DNA of 9,935 nucleotides. It comes from an uncultured Oscillospiraceae bacterium. Lineage in GTDB: Bacteria; Bacillota_A; Clostridia; Oscillospirales; Acutalibacteraceae. Location: positions 1 through 9,935 of the forward strand of contig CAJUTL010000062.1 in the NCBI GenBank assembly GCA_910589395.1, given 5' to 3'. The translations under genes were made by a program, and so were the position numbers. This document shows, in pieces, positions 5,500-9,935 of the stretch (position 1 is its first letter; each line of letters starts with the position of its first letter). The notes under the pieces are model-generated. The model made no database searches. It was not told where the DNA came from and saw nothing but the letters and a program-made list of their open reading frames with translations.

Positions 5500-6552
5500 A
5501 TGAGTTTTTTTAAGGGAATTTCTGACCGGGTGAGCAGGCGGCTGTTTTGGTGCCTGCTGGCGGCAGGGGCGCTTGCGCTTGTGGCGGGGATCGTAATTTT
5601 TGTGCTGACCGGGGACTCGGGGTACACTGTGACCACCTTTTCCATGGGCTCCTATGTACAGCAGACTGTATATGGCGGGAATCGGGAAGAGGGGGCGCGA
5701 GCCGCCGCCAGCGCTGTGGCAGAGCTGGAAAATCTGATCTCCTGGCGGGTGGGGAACAGCGATACGGCCCGGCTGAACGAGGAAGCGGGCAGGGAATTGA
5801 TCAAAATAGACCCCCGTACAGAGCAGGTGCTTTCCTCTGCCCTTGCCGTGTGTGGGGCAAGCGGCGGGGCCTTTGATATCACCATCGCGCCGGTCAGCCG
5901 CCTGTGGGATTTCGATGAAAATCCCCATTTGCCGGACAGCACACTGATCGAAAAATTTCGGGACAAGGTGGACTTTTCCGGAGTGGCTCTGCCGGGAGAC
6001 GGCATGGCAGCCCTGCGGTATCACGAAATGGCGCTGGATCTGGGCGCGGTGGGAAAGGGTGCGGCCTGTGACGCTGCGGTGGAGGCCTACCGGGAAAGCG
6101 GCGTAGACAGGGCCGTTGTGGCGGTAGGGGGCAGTGTGGGCGTATACGGGGAAAAGCCCTTCGGCGCCGATTGGGTCATTGCCGTGCGGGATCCTGCCGG
6201 AGGCTCTTTGGGAACGCTGAAGCTTCAGCAGGGCTTTGTTTCCACCTCCGGCAGCTATGAAAAATGCTTTACGGAGCAGGGAAAAACCTATCACCACCTG
6301 CTGGACCCGGCCACGGGCTATCCCGCCGAAAGCGGCCTTGTCAGCGTAACGGTGAAAAGCGCTGAGGGCGTTCTGAGCGATGGGCTTTCCACCGCCTGCT
6401 TTGTGCTGGGCCTGAAAAAAAGCCTGCCGGTGCTGGCGGAGTTTCAGGCGGAGGCGATTTTTGTGACAGACCGGCAGGTGTATGTGACGAAGGGGCTGTG
6501 GGAGGATTTTTCCATGGTCGCCGAAGGGTACGAGCTGGAAAAGCTGGAGTAA
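5500..6552 (+). CDS. apbE: ApbE-type FAD:protein FMN transferase, membrane-anchored
   Basis: 350 residues from the ATG at 5500, chosen because GGGAG (5489-5493) lies 6 bases upstream; an in-frame ATG at 5467 lacks such a site. A basic N-terminus and hydrophobic segment LFWCLLAAGALALVAGIVIFVL (15-36) act as signal anchor; there is no clear lipobox, so it is not an obvious lipoprotein. Family motifs in order are DLGAVGKG (180-187), GFVSTSGSYEK (245-255), HHLLDPATGYP (265-275), and LSDGLSTA (292-299), whose D294 and T298 match the Mg-binding Asp and Thr. ApbE moves FMN from FAD onto a threonine of extracytoplasmic flavoproteins such as Rnf/Nqr subunits. No FMN-binding partner is in the window, so the acceptor must be elsewhere. 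A GNAT gene follows after 42 bases, likely co-transcribed. Confidence 0.92.
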   Translation: MSFFKGISDRVSRRLFWCLLAAGALALVAGIVIFVLTGDSGYTVTTFSMGSYVQQTVYGGNREEGARAAASAVAELENLISWRVGNSDTARLNEEAGRELIKIDPRTEQVLSSALAVCGASGGAFDITIAPVSRLWDFDENPHLPDSTLIEKFRDKVDFSGVALPGDGMAALRYHEMALDLGAVGKGAACDAAVEAYRESGVDRAVVAVGGSVGVYGEKPFGADWVIAVRDPAGGSLGTLKLQQGFVSTSGSYEKCFTEQGKTYHHLLDPATGYPAESGLVSVTVKSAEGVLSDGLSTACFVLGLKKSLPVLAEFQAEAIFVTDRQVYVTKGLWEDFSMVAEGYELEKLE

Positions 6553-6594
6553 TTTTTCTTCCGAACAGAAGAGCATAAGGAGGCAAATCATAGT

Positions 6595-7032
6595 ATGCTG
6601 TATCAAGTTATGACAGAGGAGGATATCGGAAAAATTATTCCGATGTATCTGGAGCAATACAATGTGTATGACGATGGCTGCTGGACCGAGGAAACCGCAT
6701 ACCGGCGCATTCATCAGATATGGGCCATAGAGGGTTCCTACTGCCTTCTGGCGGAGGAGAACGGGACGGTCGCGGGTTTTCTCATGGGATATTTCAAGCA
6801 GTTTGACGATTTGAAGCTGTATCATCTGGAGGAGATCGTCATTGCCCATGGCAGGCAGGGCATGGGCCTGGGAACAGAACTGATGCGGGAGCTGGAGCGC
6901 CGGGTCAGAGAGTTGGGCGGGGCGATGATCTCGCTGGACGCGGTAAACGATGAGCAGCACGAGCATTTTTACGGTAAGCTGGGCTATGGCAATGTGAAAA
7001 GCTTCGTGCCGAAAACGAAGACGCTGAAGTGA
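6595..7032 (+). CDS. GNAT family N-acetyltransferase
   Basis: 145 residues, a single GNAT domain. Strand LHLEEIVI-type sequence (YHLEEIVIAHGRQGMGLGTEL, 76-96) carries the acetyl-CoA pyrophosphate loop QGMGLG (88-93; QxxGxG). A C-terminal SLDAVNDEQHEHFYGKLGY (113-131) is the usual motif B region, with the FYxKLGY signature. AAGGAGG (6577-6583) precedes the ATG by 11 bases, slightly long but strong. It would acetylate an amine on a small molecule or protein; the acceptor cannot be told. It follows apbE closely, but a functional link is not evident. Confidence 0.9.
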   Translation: MLYQVMTEEDIGKIIPMYLEQYNVYDDGCWTEETAYRRIHQIWAIEGSYCLLAEENGTVAGFLMGYFKQFDDLKLYHLEEIVIAHGRQGMGLGTELMRELERRVRELGGAMISLDAVNDEQHEHFYGKLGYGNVKSFVPKTKTLK

Positions 7033-7060
7033 TCCCAGGCGCCGTCTAGCTATGGAAATC

Positions 7061-7090
7061 TTGACGGAGGGCCTCTTTCCGGTGTATCAT
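7061..7090 (+). promoter_or_regulatory. Promoter for ridA
   Basis: TTGACG (7061-7066), 18 bases, TATCAT (7085-7090). The start point would be near 7097, giving a leader of about 83 bases. GCCGCC (7112-7117) and GGCGGC (7132-7137) could pair in that leader, upstream of the ribosome site. Confidence 0.6.
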
Positions 7091-7179
7091 AAAGCTATAA
7101 AACAATGAAACGCCGCCAAACAGGAATTTTAGGCGGCACGCTCCAGGCTGGAAAAATTTCAAAACAAGGAGAGATCAAT

Positions 7180-7554
7180 ATGAACAAGGTGATCCAAACA
7201 GAGCAAGCGCCTGCGGCCATCGGCCCCTATTCCCAGGCGATTCAGGCGGGGAATTTTCTCTACACCTCCGGGCAACTGCCGGTAGACCCCGCCACAGGAG
7301 AGCTTGCGGGAGAGTCCATTACGGCCCAGGCGGAGCAGTCCATCAAAAACGTGGGGGCAGTTTTGGCGGAGGCCGGATATCAGTTTACCGACGCGGTCAA
7401 AACCCTTTGCTTTCTCAGCGACATGGCGGATTTTGCCGCTTTCAACGCGGTGTACGAGAAATATTTTACCGGAAAGCCCGCCAGAAGCTGTGTGGCGGTA
7501 AAACAGCTGCCCAAAAACGCGCTGTGCGAAATAGAAGTAATCTGTTGTAAATAA
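7180..7554 (+). CDS. ridA: RidA family reactive enamine/imine deaminase
   Basis: 124 residues, the standard RidA length. IGPYSQAIQAGNFLYTSGQLPVDPATG (14-40) and the C-terminal PARSCVAVKQLPKNALCEIEVI (100-121) are near-diagnostic. R102 and E118 occupy the positions of the catalytic arginine and glutamate (E. coli R105 and E120), so an active enzyme is expected. RidA trimers hydrolyse 2-aminoacrylate and other enamine/imine by-products of PLP enzymes, preventing PLP-enzyme damage. The ATG at 7180 has AAGGAGA (7166-7172) 7 bases upstream; an in-frame ATG at 7105 would add 25 residues not found in the family. It is monocistronic, with its own promoter and terminator. Confidence 0.95.
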   Translation: MNKVIQTEQAPAAIGPYSQAIQAGNFLYTSGQLPVDPATGELAGESITAQAEQSIKNVGAVLAEAGYQFTDAVKTLCFLSDMADFAAFNAVYEKYFTGKPARSCVAVKQLPKNALCEIEVICCK

Positions 7555-7582
7555 AGCGCAGTGATAAGTTGAGCGGAGAATC

Positions 7583-7617
7583 CCCCAGCCGCCGGAAAGC
7601 GGTTGAGGGTTTTGCTT
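7583..7617 (+). terminator. Rho-independent terminator of ridA
   Basis: CCCCAGCCGC (7583-7592) pairs with GCGGTTGAGGG (7599-7609) across a CGGAAA loop, with one bulged A and a G-T wobble. It is followed by TTTTGCTTT. It lies 28 bases after the ridA stop. Confidence 0.75.
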
Positions 7618-7654
7618 TGGCTTGCGGGAAGAGGAATTCCCCCGTACTTTACCG

Positions 7655-7684
7655 TTGACACCCGGCGGGAAAGTGCGCTATAAT
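7655..7684 (+). promoter_or_regulatory. Full-consensus promoter of the tRNA-Pro locus
   Basis: TTGACA (7655-7660), 18 bases, TATAAT (7679-7684): both boxes are exact consensus. The start point near 7691 is about 70 bases before the broken tRNA-Pro copy and about 263 before the intact one. The long leader suggests the promoter originally served a tRNA at the position of the broken copy. Confidence 0.8.
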
Positions 7685-7761
7685 ACCCAAGGAATATTCA
7701 GAAAAGCCGAAGCGGCAAAAACCTGCCCGCTGCCAAATCGCTTTTTTGAAGCAAAAAATAT

Positions 7762-7842
7762 CCGGGTGTTGCGCAGCTGGTAGCACGCGACATTTGGGAG
7801 CGTGGGTAGAGCTATCCACGAGGGGCGCAGGTGAAGCCCGGA
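7762..7842 (+). pseudogene. Broken tRNA-Pro(TGG) copy
   Basis: CCGGGTGTTGCGCAGCTGGTAGC (7762 onward) repeats the intact tRNA-Pro acceptor strand and D arm with one change in this stretch, and loop TTTGGGA at 7793-7799 keeps the TGG anticodon. The anticodon stem (CGACA/GCGTG) no longer pairs. Instead of a variable loop and T arm there is a separate hairpin, CGTGGGTA/TATCCACG (7801-7808/7813-7820). CCCGG at 7837-7841 could still pair with the first five acceptor bases, so a decayed 3' end may remain. The end coordinate is approximate. Confidence 0.7.
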
Positions 7843-7953
7843 AGTCCTTGATACGGCGATGTTTGCGGAGTCTCTTCCCACAGTGAAGCCGAACAGGAAA
7901 ATCACTTTGACCACAGGAATGACCACAGTCAGCAGAACAGAAAAATTCAATAT

Positions 7954-8029
7954 CCGGGTGTAGCGCAGCTGGTAGCGCGCCTGCTTTGGGAGCAGGATGC
8001 CGCAGGTTCAAATCCTGTCACTCGGACCA
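7954..8029 (+). tRNA. tRNA-Pro (anticodon TGG)
   Basis: A complete 76-base cloverleaf with encoded CCA. The acceptor is CCGGGTG/CACTCGG with C1-G72 typical of bacterial proline tRNA, the D stem GCGC/GCGC, the anticodon stem CCTGC/GCAGG with loop TTTGGGA (anticodon at 7987-7989), and the T arm GCAGG-TTCAAAT-CCTGT. It is followed at once by a strong terminator. Its 3' side marks the border with the AT-rich minus-strand region. Confidence 0.96.
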
Positions 8030-8070
8030 AAAGCCCTCTGAAATCAACGATTTCAGAGGGCTTTTTCTTT
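8030..8070. terminator. Bidirectional terminator between tRNA-Pro and the AT-rich operon
   Basis: AAAGCCCTCTGAAATC (8030-8045), loop AAC, GATTTCAGAGGGCTTT (8049-8064), a perfect 16-bp stem followed by TTCTTTG on the plus strand and by TTTTGG on the minus strand. It ends the tRNA-Pro transcript and can also end the convergent minus-strand gene that stops at 8103. Confidence 0.92.
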
Positions 8071-8102
8071 GTTTATTGCGGCGCAGAATTTGCGATCTCG
8101 TC

Positions 8103-9008
8103 TCATAGTATGTTGTATGTTAATGAGCAAACTGTCACCGCACATTCTTCTTTCGTCCAATGCATGGTTTTCTTAAATATTTGACCGTATGTAACACTAC
8201 CGTCTAAATTATGCAGTTTCAGAATCCATCCTGTCTTTGGGCCAATAGTTCGTTTGCCTGGGTGTAAAATAAGTCTATTATAAACACAATTCGTCAAAGC
8301 TTTATGTTTCCGAGATATAATATCGGTTTCTTCGTGTATTTCAAATATGTTATCATAGAAAGCATCGAAAATCATACCCTTGATATACGACATCATAGAA
8401 ACCAATGAATATAAGAGGTCAACCTCACATTTTCCGCAAAATTCTTTTCTCAAAACACAGAGGATTTTCCTATCTTCTTTGCTGTAAGGCACTATCGGCT
8501 TCGCGCCTCTCAACTCATCAAATCTTCGAATTGCTGCAATAAACTCCGGTTTAGTGTGATACTCTGTCAAAAAACGCTGCAAGATATTTGTTCTCAAACA
8601 CTCAACGGTTAAAGAATTAGATAACCTCATAAGTTCTGGGGTAAAAGAAACATCCTTCGGTAGTTCATATTTAACTTCGTTACCAAAAGCAACCTTGCTT
8701 ATTTCCTCGACAAATTTCCCAATCGGGATATTCGCCACAGCAAAATCGTGTATCTCGCTAATAGATAGAATATTCTTCACGAGAGCACCTAACACTTCGT
8801 TGTCTACATTGCCCTTAAGTATATCCAGTGAGTGTTGTGCGGAGAAAAAATGTCCTTGAATATAATATCGATTAATTAACCGAAAAAACTCAAAAGTGGT
8901 TTCTTGAGGATATTGCAAAATGGCTTTATGAAGTTCAAGTGCGCGTTGACCCTCTACAGTATTTTTTAGTTCTTGACCTATTCGCTCACTCTTTTCTAAG
9001 ATACTCAT
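8103..9008 (-). CDS. Unrecognised 301-residue protein coupled to a HEPN gene
   Basis: No family is recognised. The protein is soluble-looking, with no signal peptide or convincing membrane segment. Residues 1-150 are mostly predicted helical (for example GQRALELHKAILQYP and FEFFRLINRYYIQG). CGKC at 191-194 is a lone CxxC, with further cysteines at 137, 184, 241, 289 and 294. The C-terminus (about 250-301) looks like beta strands, including GWILKLHNLDGSVTYGQIFKK. The start overlaps the HEPN stop as ATGA (9005-9008), and GGGGGATC lies 4 bases before the ATG, so it is translationally coupled. Codon use is AT-rich, unlike the genes left of 8000. By position it could be the partner, effector or regulator of the HEPN protein; that is inference. 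Confidence 0.8.
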   Translation of the reverse strand: MSILEKSERIGQELKNTVEGQRALELHKAILQYPQETTFEFFRLINRYYIQGHFFSAQHSLDILKGNVDNEVLGALVKNILSISEIHDFAVANIPIGKFVEEISKVAFGNEVKYELPKDVSFTPELMRLSNSLTVECLRTNILQRFLTEYHTKPEFIAAIRRFDELRGAKPIVPYSKEDRKILCVLRKEFCGKCEVDLLYSLVSMMSYIKGMIFDAFYDNIFEIHEETDIISRKHKALTNCVYNRLILHPGKRTIGPKTGWILKLHNLDGSVTYGQIFKKTMHWTKEECAVTVCSLTYNIL

Positions 9009-9661
9009 AATTGATCCCCCAAAGATACCAGTTTATAAAAGGCAATTCTCCCAATACATTCACAAAGCCTATAAATATCATCAGTCGGAAGTTTGGAATC
9101 ATTTTCTCCATGTACAATTTCATTACGCTGCTTTCTGCACTTTGCAATCAATTCCATCTCAGCGAATGACACAGGAATTCCTAATCTATTAATCAGATTC
9201 CGGAGTTTTTCCATAAAGGGCGTTTCTGTATATGTCCGATCAAATTTGTCGCACACCTTTTGTGAATATAAAATTTTGTCCATAGGAGGATTTTTCATTG
9301 CACCAATAATTTTTCTAATCTCGCCTTTACATTTTTTTCGTATTGCTTTTTCCATCATGGGAGAGTTTGGTTCTTTTGAAACAATAAACTCCAAAGCAAT
9401 AATTGAATAGATTACCTTGTCATCAAAATCCTCCGCATCCCATGCCCTCCTAATCCATTTCAGTGAATTAAACAAAGGGGTTAATTCTTTATCATTTGTT
9501 CCATTTGCTTTTAGCAAAAGCAACTCTGTTTTGTTCAGTTCATGTTGAATTTTCCTAAACGATTCCGGAACAAGTAATCTTTCCTGCTTAACGATTTCTG
9601 TATAATCACAAACAAGCTTTCCGCCAGTAAAAGGTTCTTCTATATATACCCAAGAGAACAT
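9005..9661 (-). CDS. HEPN-domain protein with RNxxxH motif (Apea-like)
   Basis: 218 residues. KCRKQRNEIVHGEN (174-187) contains R179-N180-xxx-H184, the R-x4-H active motif of HEPN ribonucleases. It is preceded by a helical region with SIIALEFIVSKEP (86-98), typical of Apea-like HEPN domains, which begin with an aLE-type helix. HEPN proteins often act as RNases in toxin-antitoxin and abortive-infection systems, and the full ApeA protein also carries an N-terminal domain absent here. The ATG at 9659-9661 has no visible ribosome site, and a TGA lies two codons upstream in frame, so the gene may be N-terminally truncated or use translation reinitiation. An inactive, non-defence HEPN is an alternative. 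It overlaps the next gene by four bases. Confidence 0.72.
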   Translation of the reverse strand: MFSWVYIEEPFTGGKLVCDYTEIVKQERLLVPESFRKIQHELNKTELLLLKANGTNDKELTPLFNSLKWIRRAWDAEDFDDKVIYSIIALEFIVSKEPNSPMMEKAIRKKCKGEIRKIIGAMKNPPMDKILYSQKVCDKFDRTYTETPFMEKLRNLINRLGIPVSFAEMELIAKCRKQRNEIVHGENDSKLPTDDIYRLCECIGRIAFYKLVSLGDQL

Positions 9662-9668
9662 TTGTCAA

Positions 9669-9699
9669 GGAGGCTTTCACCCAAAAGATGAAAGCCCCC
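9669..9699 (-). other. Hairpin between the HD and HEPN genes
   Basis: On the minus-strand RNA, GGGGGCTTTCA pairs with TGAAAGCCTCC (11 bp including one G-U) around a 9-base loop. It begins 17 bases after the HD gene's stop and ends 8 bases before the HEPN start codon. There is no T run after it (TTGACAAATG follows), so simple termination is doubtful. It may reduce read-through or control HEPN translation, since it occupies the place where a ribosome site would be. Confidence 0.6.
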
Positions 9700-9715
9700 G
9701 ATAAACTGGAAGTTG

Positions 9716-9935
9716 TCAACCTAAAACTTCCATCACTTTTTTAAATTTATCCTGATAGCGTTTTTTGCTTTCAGCAGATAGTTTTTGAAAACTTCTCGTC
9801 AACTTGTCTTTTACGAATGTCTTGCCCTCTTCAATTCCCATACCTTTTTGAACGTATGCTAAATATAAAAGACTCGGCACACTGTCAAAGTGTGAGATTG
9901 CATCGGCGTCGGCAATACATAATTCTTCAAGGCTG
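9716..9935 (-). CDS. HD-domain phosphohydrolase, C-terminal part (5' partial)
   Basis: The frame is open to the right edge of the window and ends at TGA (minus strand, 9716-9718). The 72 visible residues begin SLEELCIADADAISHFD and end KKVMEVLG. The ADADAISHFD motif, with its final-metal-ligand aspartate, and the following helices match the C-terminal part of small HD-superfamily hydrolases common in Clostridia. Such enzymes act on nucleotides or other phosphoesters with divalent metal; the substrate cannot be inferred. The H and HD motifs would lie outside the window. It is upstream of the HEPN gene on the same strand with 54 bases between, separated by a hairpin. Confidence 0.65.
   Translation of the reverse strand, partial: SLEELCIADADAISHFDSVPSLLYLAYVQKGMGIEEGKTFVKDKLTRSFQKLSAESKKRYQDKFKKVMEVLG

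Noticed and set aside
5410..6966. A 518-codon open frame on the minus strand opposite apbE and the GNAT gene
   Set aside because: It is antisense to two well-recognised genes, is rich in His/Arg/Pro/Gln as expected of a GC-rich shadow frame, and has no family resemblance.
7105..7179. An upstream ATG extending ridA by 25 residues
   Set aside because: The family starts at the later methionine, which has AAGGAGA at the right distance; the extension overlaps the leader hairpin.
7649..8011. Minus-strand frames over the tRNA-Pro region, one with a hydrophobic start (7678-7950)
   Set aside because: They overlap tRNA-Pro, the broken copy and a full-consensus plus-strand promoter, have no ribosome site, and look like tRNA shadows.
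9093..9410. A 105-codon plus-strand frame inside the HEPN gene
   Set aside because: No ribosome site; it is the complement of the better supported HEPN coding frame.
9688..9744. A plus-strand mini-frame MKAPDKLEVV preceded by AAGGAGG at 9667
   Set aside because: The gap from AAGGAGG to ATG is 14 bases, the region is the arm of a hairpin, and the frame overlaps the end of the HD gene on the other strand.

Overview
The window looks like chromosomal DNA from a spore-forming gut-type Clostridia bacterium, probably Oscillospirales. This is inferred from a collagen-like exosporium protein with a BclB-type C-terminal domain, strong AGGAGG ribosome sites, GC-rich coding sequence and Clostridia-like single-domain proteins. 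No species can be fixed from the sequence alone.

Layout. (1) Bases 1-2096 look like a spore-surface module: the 3' end of a collagen-like gene with 45-bp repeats, then a family 2 glycosyltransferase with a helical C-terminal region. A 161-bp near-symmetrical palindrome (829-989), probably a MITE-like insertion with TTA flanks, separates them. (2) Bases 2159-3966 hold a consensus promoter and a two-gene operon: a Dabb-domain small protein whose stop overlaps the start of a MATE efflux pump. (3) Bases 3973-5200 are a scrambled tRNA-Ala(CGC) locus. A promoter is followed by two 89-bp tandem units that each carry only the 5' part of the tRNA, then the intact tRNA, a perfect 16-bp hairpin, a 63-codon small gene and a strong terminator. 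After these come a RhuM-family pseudogene reduced to its two ends and a decayed tRNA copy that still has the anticodon arm. This reads as the wreck of one or more tRNA-targeting elements. (4) Bases 5350-7554 carry an extended -10 promoter embedded in a perfect 14-bp palindrome, a membrane-anchored ApbE-type FMN transferase, a GNAT acetyltransferase and a RidA enamine/imine deaminase with its own promoter and terminator. (5) Bases 7655-8064 are a tRNA-Pro(TGG) locus with a consensus promoter, a broken 5' copy of the tRNA upstream, the intact gene and a strong bidirectional terminator.

(6) From about 8070 to the window end the base composition drops sharply. A hand count gives 20 G+C of 60 at 8161-8220, against 39 of 60 at 6001-6060. 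All genes here are on the minus strand: the C-terminus of an HD-domain phosphohydrolase, a HEPN-domain protein with the RNxxxH ribonuclease motif, and an unrecognised 301-residue protein that overlaps it by four bases. The composition shift at the 3' flank of a tRNA gene, together with a HEPN protein coupled to an unknown partner, makes this the best candidate for an undescribed (possibly defence) system. That function is inference.

Two patterns recur. Both tRNA loci are preceded by broken copies that keep the 5' acceptor strand and D arm and lose the rest. The two best terminators (4641-4673 and 8030-8070) share the same 17-base core in opposite orientations.
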